Part shown: positions 1 through 6,745 of the stretch, piece by piece
Numbering within the stretch: the first letter of the stretch is position 1
How the letters are laid out: each line of letters begins with the position of its first letter
Assembly (NCBI GenBank): GCA_013368325.1
Contig: JAACJK010000102.1
Coordinates: 1-13,878 of the forward strand
Direction: 5' to 3'
Length of the DNA stretch: 13,878 nt
Origin: Ephemerocybe angulata
Lineage: Eukaryota > Basidiomycota > Agaricomycetes > Agaricales > Psathyrellaceae
Position numbers and translations under genes: made by a program
Notes under the pieces: generated by a model
The model's input: only the letters and a program-made list of their open reading frames with translations
Databases searched by the model: none
What the model was told of the DNA's origin: nothing

Positions 1-91
1 TATCAACGCTATTCCTTTGGCTATCGACACCCAAGACGACGACGAGGTGAACTTGACTCATAGTCAAGTTCAGAAACTTCCTGGGAGTTGA
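1..91 (+). CDS. 3' end of an unidentified reading frame, open at the left edge
   Basis: An open frame runs from base 2 to a TGA at 89-91 (about 29 codons). Its acidic C-terminus contains DTQDDDEVNL and it ends in KLPGS. I do not recognise the protein. It is followed at once by a purine-rich tract (83-94, GGGAGTTGAGGA) and then TG at 95-96. That is the arrangement expected at the end of a retrotransposon polyprotein, before a polypurine tract and a 3' LTR. This is inference: only 29 codons are visible, and an ordinary gene end is equally possible. Confidence 0.25.
   Translation, partial: INAIPLAIDTQDDDEVNLTHSQVQKLPGS
49..71. repeat. Perfect 10-bp inverted repeat with 3-nt loop
   Basis: GAACTTGACT (49-58) and AGTCAAGTTC (62-71) are exact reverse complements around CAT. 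The repeat lies inside the short reading frame that ends at 91. It could be an RNA hairpin near a 3' end or chance; no function is claimed. Confidence 0.5.
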
Positions 92-94
92 GGA

Positions 95-456
95 TGGCGT
101 CGCGGCTGCGCGCCGACACCATCTGATCCGCCCTCCATTCCCTGCGGCCCAACCATATCGCGAGCACCCGACTCTTCGGACGATGACTGACCCGCCCCGG
201 GTTTTTCATATTCATTTCTTAGTCAGCTAGTTCGATCTCTACGTATATAAGGCTCCCGTGTACCTACAGTTTCGCTAGTTCGCTCTCCCCCGAGCTCATT
301 CCCTCTATCCGTCCCCCAATCAATCTCCCTTTCGTCTCCCTGTCCCGCGGATCGTTCCTACCCCCCATCGAACTCGAGAGACGACCTGTCTGCGCACAGA
401 CGGTCTCGTTCTCCCACAGTGCTTACCCCATATACAGTGGGCTTCATTACAGCATT
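95..456 (+). promoter_or_regulatory. Promoter-like, possibly LTR: TATATAA box and pyrimidine-rich stretch
   Basis: A good TATA box (TATATAA, 244-250) is followed by a strongly pyrimidine-rich stretch (about 280-370), as in fungal core promoters and LTRs. Further on, an imperfect hairpin (about 374-407) is built around GTCTG-CGCA-CAGAC. Together with the purine-rich tract at 83-94 and TG at 95, the segment could be the 3' LTR of an element entering from the left. I found no convincing terminal inverted repeat or CA end, and the partner LTR would lie outside the window, so LTR identity stays a guess. The TATA box itself is seen directly. Confidence 0.35.
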
Positions 457-516
457 TGTACGCGGTCGTTCCTGCACTACGATATCCATTTAATAAGGCA
501 AATTATCATGGATTAG

Positions 517-693
517 GTCTACCACTACCTCATCTCGTTGGCGCAGGAGGCAAGTTTCTTCAATAATAACAGGATTTACTGAGCGCAGCATATTCTAATC
601 CTATCCTGATATCCCCAGGTTCCGACGATATGGCCGCAGAAATGGAGAGCTGGGAAGATACTGTTCGTTACTGCTCAGTACCCCCTACTAACC
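517..693 (+). pseudogene. Fragment of a DUF6533-family membrane protein gene
   Basis: Exon 517-549 and exon from 619 join in frame across an intron of 69 nt (550-618). The donor is of GC type (GAG|GCAAGT), the acceptor is CCCCAG, and CTAAT/CTGAT branch-like sites lie upstream of it. The spliced product reads YHYLISLAQEV then PTIWPQKWRAGKILFVTAQY. This matches the basidiomycete DUF6533 signature of the type YDyLLTldxEV-xxIWxxkWxxgKxLFxxxRYpxl at the N-terminus of a multi-pass membrane protein of unknown function. The exon also starts after a plausible acceptor (ATTAG, 512-516). No earlier exon was found, and downstream the frame runs to a stop without the remaining membrane segments, so I call it a remnant. 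Recognition rests on about 35 residues from memory of the family. Confidence 0.45.
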
Positions 694-699
694 TATAAA

Positions 700-2000
700 T
701 CAAGTATTAACCGAGCTGTAGGTCGGCCGACACTTAGCGTTGAGCATAGCCAGTAAGTGGAGCTTCTAGGCGCTATATACGTGGACTCATACGCCCTTCC
801 AGCAGCGAGGAAAATTTCCAACATATCATCGGAGCGTAAGTCGCACTAGGCTTACACTGATGGGCAGAGGCCTCACGGTCGCCAATAGTCGTCCTCCTTC
901 TCTGTCTCCATGCGCTACTTGGGGAGAAGTGGAGACACCTGGTGTTAATGGTCACCGTTTACCTAGTACGTGTGGCTATTGACTTCGGTAGACTTGAATT
1001 ACTGGGCTGACTAAGTCAAGGGACCGTAAAAATTGCTGCAGACCGCCCGCCTTTTAAGTGTACCTTCGAAGACCCTGTGGGCATGACTACAACGCCACTC
1101 CGTTCAGAGTGAGCCAAGTCACAGTTTCGGAATTATGTTCACAATATTTAGAACCTGTGAATACACAGTACCTTCGATAGGACCCTGCGAGTTTCGGAGC
1201 CGAGGCTTCATCGAATGGCCCCAAAAAATAAATAAAGCCTATAATCGTGCTTTCAGCACAACGAGTTCAATGTTTCTCATCATGAGGGAGAATAAGATGC
1301 TGGGTTCACTCCGACGCTGTAAGATCTGGCTCATCTCGACACTGGGTAACCGCCGAGTTCAGTGCGTGCGCGCTGAGATACCGCTCACCCGCTGAGTCTG
1401 CTCCCTGATTTCAACCCCGTCTGCATCAGTCACATTGACGACTCATATTTAGACGCCAGGCCAATCGGAACACGTTGTGATGCATGACATATGTGTTTTA
1501 ATGGATGCCGAGGGAAACTGAGGTAATTGACTTCCTCCCGAAGTTGTTCGGCGCAGAGGATGACAAAGGTTCCTAGTTACCTGTGCTCATGCTATTGCAT
1601 CTGTAGTATAAGTATGTGGTCAAGCTACCCACTGGCTTGTTCCCGTCGTTGGAGCGCCTGGTGCTTAACCTTGATTTTAACATGATGGGGACGATGGTCG
1701 GGTACCCCCAGTACGTAGACCAGCTCGGCGAAATTGTATCTCGGGAGCTGGGGAGATCGATTTGCGAGCCCACTATGCAAAGTTCACTACGAGGCATTAC
1801 GTCTCCCGTACACAAAGCCAGACCCATAATAGGGGGGTCTTACGCTTCTAGTTAGTGCTAGATATTCCCCCATGTACCGCAGCCCAGCTTGGACTGGCAA
1901 CCAGCGCTTCAAACCACCTCGAGACACTTGGGCGACTGGTTATGAGGTTGCTGGCTCCCTCGCCTGCACGGGAAAGGAGGTTTCATCAGCAAAAGCCCCG
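700..2000. other. No recognisable gene
   Basis: Both strands hold only short frames. The two longest on the plus strand are 1135-1395 (86 codons, ATG start, no known motif) and 1616-1855 (79 codons, GTG start, containing FPSLERLVLNLDF, which faintly resembles leucine-rich/F-box text). Neither has splice partners or a domain I can name. A strong donor-like GTAAGT at 831-836 has no convincing partner exon. I treat the stretch as intergenic or decayed DNA. Confidence 0.5.
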
Positions 2001-2004
2001 GCGC

Positions 2005-2043
2005 GTGTGGGGGTGTGGGACACACCAGGACACACCCCCACAC
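2005..2043. repeat. Perfect 13-bp hairpin, GT/CA-rich
   Basis: GTGTGGGGGTGTG (2005-2017) and CACACCCCCACAC (2031-2043) are exact reverse complements around a 13-nt loop. The loop itself contains a further GACACACC-type repeat. The surrounding bases are rich in the same GTGTGG/CACACC words. It lies about 230 bp before a (CTA)6 run. Together they might mark a small non-autonomous element, but no target duplication was found. Confidence 0.6.
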
Positions 2044-2272
2044 ACCCGACACACCGCCACGATCAATTGTGTCGCATAATGTGAAGCGTATTGCCACAAC
2101 AGATTGTGGCCCCACGACGGTTTGTGCCAGCCTGTGTCCCACAGATTCCACACCTCTACACATTTCTCTATTTGTATTCTGGTACTGAATCCTTATTGCG
2201 CTCGCAGGTTGGGATAAGAGGGCAGATATTATTGAGGCTGGCATTGAACCGGGTATTACTACAACTGAGATT

Positions 2273-2290
2273 CTACTACTACTACTACTA
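2273..2290. repeat. (CTA)6 microsatellite
   Basis: Six uninterrupted CTA units. It is short and could be either an ordinary microsatellite or the simple-repeat 3' tail of a LINE/SINE copy. No flanking duplication supports the second reading. Confidence 0.8.
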
Positions 2291-2299
2291 GACATACTA

Positions 2300-3030
2300 A
2301 TGCACACAGGAATCGTGCTCTACAACTAGATACCAAACCAAAATGAAGCCGCCTGCGGCCCTGTTTGCGAGAAGCTTGACACTTGCTTGTTCAGATATTC
2401 TATGGTGAGAAGCATGTCAGCGACTCAGCATGAGAACCGCGATGGCCAATGAGAAACATACCAGCGAGCACCGAAAGGTGGCAATAGGACACCGGTGGAT
2501 GGGGAGCTCTGCATCATCAAGCGGAACATACCTCTGGGGCATTCCCAAGGACCAGATCGCGTGAGATAAGATGGGGGAGGGGTTGAAGCTTGTGATGAAC
2601 TTGCTGCTGTTGTCAAGGAGAGCTATAGACATCATATGGTCAGTGGTCGATGAGCTTCGAACACGCAGGAAACACACCTATGCCCTGGAATCAGTAATCA
2701 GTCAATGCTCAAGGACGAGTCGACAACTCGGGCTGCAGGCTTCGATCCATTAGCAGCGGTCTGGGAAGAAGGAAGACATGACTACTCACCGATAAGACGA
2801 CCATCCAGAGATCCCATTATATGTTAGCAGGGGGAGCGGGGGGTCGGAGGAGGCTGGAGAAGCGATGGTGATGGTGGAGGACAAGCCAGAGCCGTCCGCG
2901 CCCACCCGGAAGAACCGACTTGGGCGAAATCAGGGCCTGTGGTTGAGGGGCACGGAAAGATTGGGGCAGCGCAGAAAGCCAGAGAATAGGTAAACCCTAC
3001 ATGTACCCTATTCCATAATTTAATCCTACC
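2300..3030. other. No recognisable gene; two weak coding-like stretches
   Basis: Two plus-strand frames look slightly coding-like. One is 2571-2753 (ATG start, amphipathic text such as RRAIDIIWSVVDELR). The other is 2862-2993, which reads MVMVEDKPEPSAPTRKNRLG and ends at TAA after a basic tail; it is preceded by a possible acceptor (GTTAG, 2823-2827). They could be the last exons of an unidentified plus-strand gene. I see no domain, and the splice joins are not unique, so no CDS is called. Confidence 0.3.
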
Positions 3031-3144
3031 TATCTATCATCCCGCCCTCCAAGATTGCCCTCACTGGGAACCTAGTGCAAAAAGAATGCCGTGTTCGGGG
3101 ATCGAACTGTCTCCCCTCTGGTGGTCGTTCGTGGAGCGGCGTGG

Positions 3145-3225
3145 AACTGTGTGGGCTTGTATGGGCCGTGGCAAGAATGTCTCCACGATTTAGCGCCCCA
3201 CACGGCCTCCACAGCCCACACAGTT
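3145..3225. repeat. Foldback structure abutting the GST fragment
   Basis: AACTGTGTGGGCT (3145-3157) is exactly inverted at 3213-3225. Pairing continues imperfectly inward (ATGGGCCGTGG against CCACACGGCC), giving arms of about 26 bp. Just to its left, on the minus strand, GTTCGATCC (3107-3099) matches the RNA polymerase III B-box consensus GWTCRANNC, followed 16 nt on by a T5 run (3083-3079). No A-box or tRNA T-stem pairing is present. The GST homology on the minus strand ends as this foldback begins, so it may be a small insertion that truncated the gene. Structure is seen; origin is inferred. Confidence 0.55.
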
Positions 3226-3234
3226 TTGCCTTTT

Positions 3235-3830
3235 TGCTGATGTTCCCCATGGTATATGATACAGGTCAGCAAGAGTTACTGTCTGCATTGAGAAGATGAG
3301 AGCAATCACTGTCGGTATGGGCAGAGTGGATTACTGTGCTTACTTCTCCTGCAAGGTAAGCCTGTTTGGAGAGGATTGTTTTGTAGGCGTCTAATTTGGC
3401 GCTTAGTTGATCAATAGCGTATTTCACAGCCTCCTCATCGACGGGGAGACCCATCGCACTGAGCGTATGAGTGAGTATTGGCGGTTACACATTAAGAGTT
3501 GTGGTAAATAACGCACGTATGCAACACACGCTCGTACAATCTTACTCGCGTGTGCATCAAACTGTGCATATTCTAGACTAGCGGCGCGCTCGAAGATGGC
3601 TGTTGCTTCAACATCGGTGTGGGATGGAATGAGACCTTGAGTGCCTTGTCCCGCATACTTGAGGGCGATATAGCGCCCTATGGCGCGCGATTCGTAGAGA
3701 CCGAATCCCTTGTCATCCTATGAGAGATATGAAAGTGTGTTAGTTCAAAGGCTTGGTGGATTTAATGAACATTGAGGTTACGCACTATGTACGGCACTTT
3801 AGACATTGGGTCGAATTTCTTTAAACACAC
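3235..3830 (-). pseudogene. Glutathione S-transferase (phi-class-like), internal four-exon fragment
   Basis: Cytosolic enzyme family that conjugates glutathione to electrophiles. Minus-strand exons are: A, ending at 3786 (KKFDPMSKVPYI, the cis-proline VPYI of the thioredoxin fold); B, 3717-3530 (DDKGFGLYESRAIGRYIALKY, with the glutathione-binding ESRAI, then LEYAQFDAHASKIV of the helical domain); C, 3458-3344 (MGLPVDEEAVKYAIDQLSAKLDAY to KQAYLAGE); D, from 3282 (TVTLADLYHIPWGTS). Introns are 3785-3718 (donor GTGCGT, branch CTAAC), 3529-3459 (donor GTGTGT) and 3343-3283 (donor GTAAGC). All end in AG and keep frame. Exon B/C joining is inferred and drops a few residues usual in the family. Homology stops after the PWGT motif, where unrelated foldback DNA starts, so the last 40 or so residues are missing. 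The N-terminal exon with the catalytic Ser/Cys is not found; its place is taken by palindromic repeats. Confidence 0.85.
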
Positions 3831-4442
3831 ATGTCTCGAACACCGAGCTCGTTTAAACGGGTTGTTTAAACGCGTTTAAATGACACAAATGGTGTGGAAG
3901 ACTCGATTACAAGGGGGCTAAGGGACTAGTATTTAATGTAGGAGAATACACGCAGTAGTCGCGTAGCCGACTTGGAAGTTGGAGGGAAATCGCGTTGGGT
4001 TCGGCTAGAGTCGTACACCAACCCCTGTGAAGGGATTCCAGGAGACGAAGTTGCCGATATAAAGGTGATTTGGCATTAACTACTTTTACTATACTCTAGA
4101 CACATGCACAAATTCGTTTAAACTCTTTTTTTTGGCTAATATCCTATGCTACACTTACCACGATTTAAATAACAACTCTATTTCGTTTAAACACCCACTC
4201 GGCTCATCTGGCTTCTCCAAGCGAACACGTCAAGTCTCGTTTACTGTATTACACACGCTTAAACAAGAATTTAAACACCCATTCCGCTCATCTGGCTCCC
4301 CCAAGCGAACACGTCAATTCTCGTTTAAACACGCTTAAACGAGATTGAGTGCGTTTAAGCATGCTTAAACGAGATTTGACGCGTTTAAGCGCGGGTGGTG
4401 TTCACAACATGGATGTCTTTAAAGAAAATTGACCCAGTTTCT
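3801..4442. repeat. 640-bp inverted-repeat structure with GTTTAAAC-rich interior
   Basis: Arms 3801-3859 (read on minus) and 4382-4442 (read on plus) align over about 60 bp with roughly three quarters identity by eye. The best block is TTTAAAGAAA followed by GACCCA on both sides, plus shared CGTTTAA and GGTGTTC. Each arm encodes a version of the same GST exon: LKKFDPMS on the minus strand and LKKIDPVS on the plus strand. The interior (3864-4340) carries repeated GTTTAAAC, GCTTAAAC and GTTTAAGC octamers. It could be a foldback transposon that captured host exon sequence, or the decayed remains of two head-to-head GST genes. No target-site duplication was recognised. Confidence 0.55.
4186..4353 (+). 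repeat. Two tandem copies of an 84-bp unit
   Basis: TTTAAACACCCA at 4186 recurs as TTTAAACACCCA at 4270, and CGAACACGTCAA at about 4222 recurs 84 bp later. The shared core includes GCTCATCTGGCT and CCAAGCGAACACGTCAA. The second copy lacks about 8 bp (CTGTATTA) after the CTCGTTTA word and then runs into palindromes GCTTAAAC (4333-4340), GTTTAAGC (4353-4360), GCTTAAAC (4363-4370) and GTTTAAGC (4383-4390). No coding signal. Confidence 0.75.
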
Positions 4443-4677
4443 GGAGAGATGTGTACAAGGCCATCGAATTGAATCTTAGATGTGTACGTACGGGACGAGA
4501 CTCGAGCAATAGGAGCACAAGTCCCATGTTTCCTCGTCCGACTTGCACTGGGCTCTAGGAGGGCGATGGACTTAGACGAATGGTAGAAAAAATATGTAGG
4601 GTGCTATAAGTAGCAGAATAAGACACCCAAACTCTCCGGGGTACTCAAATGCAACACTTTCTACGCTGGGCGTGATA
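4443..4677. other. Left flank of the Gypsy element; nothing recognised
   Basis: No gene or repeat is recognised. On the minus strand this is where the interrupted LINE's reverse transcriptase should continue if the Gypsy element had inserted cleanly. I read both strands and found no reverse-transcriptase motif. The 5 bases before the LTR are TGATA. Confidence 0.5.
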
Positions 4678-4848
4678 TGTTACGCTCCGCTCCACAATTT
4701 TCTCTCTTGTGACTCGTATCGACTCGTAGTGACTGTTTTAGACTATTTTTAGCACGCAGTTGCACAGCAACTGCGCTTCGACTCATTTCGACTCATTTTG
4801 ACTTATGTATGATGACGCGCAGCCTTACTGCTGCGCCTTGACTACTTT

Positions 4849-4856
4849 TGACTCAT
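4849..4856 (+). promoter_or_regulatory. bZIP (Gcn4/AP-1 type) consensus site in U3
   Basis: TGACTCAT matches the TGACTCA core bound by Gcn4/AP-1-type bZIP factors. It lies about 25 nt before the TATA-like box and is conserved in the 3' LTR (11430-11437) even though the surrounding sequence differs by gaps. Partial GACTCAT copies lie at 4780-4796. That the site drives stress- or starvation-linked transcription is inference. Confidence 0.4.
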
Positions 4857-4880
4857 AGCTACTCATGTGCGTCTTAGTAC

Positions 4881-4910
4881 TTATACCCAGTAGCTACAGT
4901 CCTGTACCTT
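4881..4910 (+). promoter_or_regulatory. LTR core promoter and inferred transcript start
   Basis: A TATA-like TTATACC (4881-4887) sits about 28 nt before T4910. The 12 nt from 4910 to 4921 are exactly complementary to the primer-binding site after the LTR. In self-priming elements the RNA 5' end is the primer, so T4910 is the inferred start of R. Spacing from TATA and the complementarity agree independently. Confidence 0.6.
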
Positions 4911-5048
4911 AGCTTGTTATTGGTTATTCAACCCCTTTTCCCCTTTTCTCTTTTGACTTGCGAGTGCCGCCTCGCTTGCTCATCGTCACTCGATCAACTC
5001 AGCCATCGACAGACACTTGTCCACCTCTGTCGACGACAGTCGTAACAG

Positions 5049-5060
5049 AATAACAAGCTA
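5049..5060 (+). other. Primer-binding site, self-priming type
   Basis: AATAACAAGCTA, one base after the LTR end, is the exact reverse complement of TAGCTTGTTATT at 4910-4921 (and 11491-11502). There is no TGG start as in tRNA-primed elements. Tf1 of fission yeast and its relatives fold the first bases of their RNA onto the primer site, and RNase H cuts the RNA to free a 3' end. This sequence has that geometry. Confidence 0.75.
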
Positions 5061-5083
5061 CACAACGCTGCCTCTATTCAGTA

Positions 5084-6745
5084 GTGCAGCCACCTACAGC
5101 AACAACGGAATCACCACAGCCGACACCCGACTCTGAGCCAGACTGCTCGAGATTTGTCCACACCTTCTACGCCGACTCAAAACTTGACCACCACTACGAC
5201 ACAGACCCAGAAGAAGGAGAAGAAAACGACTGGTTCGAGTGCGACGACCAGCCCTGTCCTTTTCGATACGACCCCCAAAGGAGAGAGTCGAAGCTAGCGG
5301 TTACCAACACCAACAGAGACATCGCGAGCCAGAGAAGCTCGAAAAAAGAAGACTACAAGAACTCGAAGAAGAACTCCTGCGCCAACGGGAACAAGAACAA
5401 GAACTCCTCAGACTTCAACAGGAAGAACAAAGGAAGAAACAGCGAGAAGAAGAAGAGAAGCAACAACTGGGAGAAGAACTCGCCAGGAAGCTAACCATCG
5501 CCAAAGACGAAGAAGACAAGAAGCTTGAGAAGCCAAGCCCAGAAGAGCCACGCATAATCAAGAGCAGACCCCGAAGCCAGATCCAAACGCCAAAGGATCC
5601 AACCTGAACAGATCCCCTTGCCGGTCGAATCTACCGAAACCAAGCCAACAGAAACCGAGATCCCAGCGGAACCAGAGACAGAACCAGAAGCTCCGCCACC
5701 TGCCTATTCCAAAGAAAACACCGCACCAGGAAGCCCAATCAAAACAGACACCTCGCCTCCGACCCACCTGTCCAAACCATGTCCGACCCTGCTCCATCCA
5801 AGGAACCAAACTTCAAGATCCACGTCAAATCATTTGATGGAAATCGAAAGAACTTCCAATCCTTTTCCGATGCCCTGACACTCTACTTCGACTACTACAA
5901 GGAGGAATACACCGACAAGGATCTCAAGAAGAAGATATTCGTCCTAACCAAGCTAGACGAAGGAGAAGCCGAACTCTGGAGACGCACCTACATGACCTCG
6001 ACCGAGTACAAGGCACACACCATACGACGCCTTCTGGAAACACTTCAGCGCTGCCTTCCAAAAGGAAAATCAAGAAGAACAGGCTCTATATGATCTCAAC
6101 TCTCTCTCGACAACAGTCAGGAGAATCTGCTGAAACCCTCATCACCCGGTTCAAACATCTCGCTGCCATAGCAGGACTGTCCCTCACCACCAGCGATCGC
6201 GTGGCTATCGACTACCTCAAAGGAGCTCTGAACCCTGCTCTCGTGGACAGAGTTGCCCTCATGATTGATGAACCCCAGAAGTTCGATGACTGGGTAAAGA
6301 TCATCATAAAGCACGACACGGTTTGGCGTCGACACCAGAATCTGAAGAAGATCTCGAACTCTCGCCGACCATTCAATGCCCAAGGATTCAACAGAACCTC
6401 CCACTCAAACCACCGAGCCAGCTACGATCCAAATGCCATGGAAGTAGATGCCCTTACCCTGGAGCAAAGACGCGAACGACTCGAGAAACGTCTCTGCTTC
6501 AACTGCGGAAAGCCCAACCACTTCGCGAAAGAATGCCGCTCTCGACGAACAGGGCCAAACATACCCCGCCCTGCCATCAACTGGACACCAAGACGACCGC
6601 CAAGGCTTCCACCAGTCAGACCAAGTTACCTGTCCAAGATGCTGCTCGATCTATCCGAGCTCTGCTTGCCCAATACACAGGAGAAGAAGAAAACCAAATC
6701 TTCGAAGCCTTCCAGAAATCCACCGACGAAGCGGATTTTCAGTAA
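5084..6745 (+). pseudogene. gag: Gag (capsid/nucleocapsid), frame-broken
   Basis: Structural protein of the virus-like particle. The N-terminal acidic region (5084-5275) is followed by a Glu/Gln/Arg-rich coiled coil (5329-5508, including LEKRRLQELEEELLRQREQE), a Pro/Glu-rich linker with PPAY (5696-5707), and a capsid core starting MSDPAPSKEPNFKI at 5779 with KKIFVLTKLDEGEAELW and later DRVAIDYLKGALNP. A CCHC zinc knuckle CFNCGKPNHFAKEC (6495-6536) and a C-terminal helix AARSIRALLAQYT end at TAA 6743-6745. Coding shifts frame at roughly 5275, 5610, 5770, 6025, 6110 and 6560. No ATG occurs between the inferred RNA start and 5779. The long frame at 5084 opens with GTG, possibly a mutated ATG, or the extension is not translated. 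Confidence 0.85.

Larger units (their letters stand above)
4678..5047 (+). repeat. 5' LTR (370 bp)
   Basis: Begins TGTTACG and ends CGTAACA, a 7-bp terminal inverted repeat. It contains a bZIP-type site, a TATA-like box and an inferred RNA start at 4910, giving U3 of about 232 bp. Two hairpins lie in U3: CGCAGTTGC/GCAACTGCG (4755-4763 and 4767-4775) and GCGCAGC/GCTGCGC (4817-4823 and 4830-4836). Compared with the 3' LTR it has about ten substitutions and four gaps totalling 18 nt, nearly all between 4720 and 4855. The part from 4851 onward is almost identical. Confidence 0.97.

Noticed and set aside
773..955. Minus-strand 60-codon frame
   Set aside because: No start context, motif or splice partner; another frame on the same strand (containing DDMLEIFLAAGRAYESTY) looks as coding-like, so neither can be supported.
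1616..1855. Leucine-rich or F-box-like protein fragment (FPSLERLVLNLDF)
   Set aside because: Only about 13 residues resemble the family; no repeat and no F-box visible.
1909..2307. Minus-strand 132-codon frame
   Set aside because: Its composition comes from the GT/CA hairpin and the (CTA)6 run (Ser and Val runs), not from a protein-like sequence.
2417..2677. Minus-strand membrane-like frame ending CFSLAIAVLML
   Set aside because: The single hydrophobic end and no recognisable domain are not enough; the plus strand has an equally long frame.
3097..3230. tRNA gene on the minus strand suggested by GTTCGATCC
   Set aside because: The bases around the loop do not form a T-stem, no A-box or acceptor pairing was found, and the upstream sequence is a foldback.
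4132..4338. 68-codon frame with internal repeat
   Set aside because: The protein repeat is only the translation of the 84-bp DNA tandem repeat.
3851..4390. CRISPR-like array from regular repeats
   Set aside because: The words are 8-bp palindromes at irregular spacing, the context is eukaryotic, and there are no uniform spacers or cas genes.
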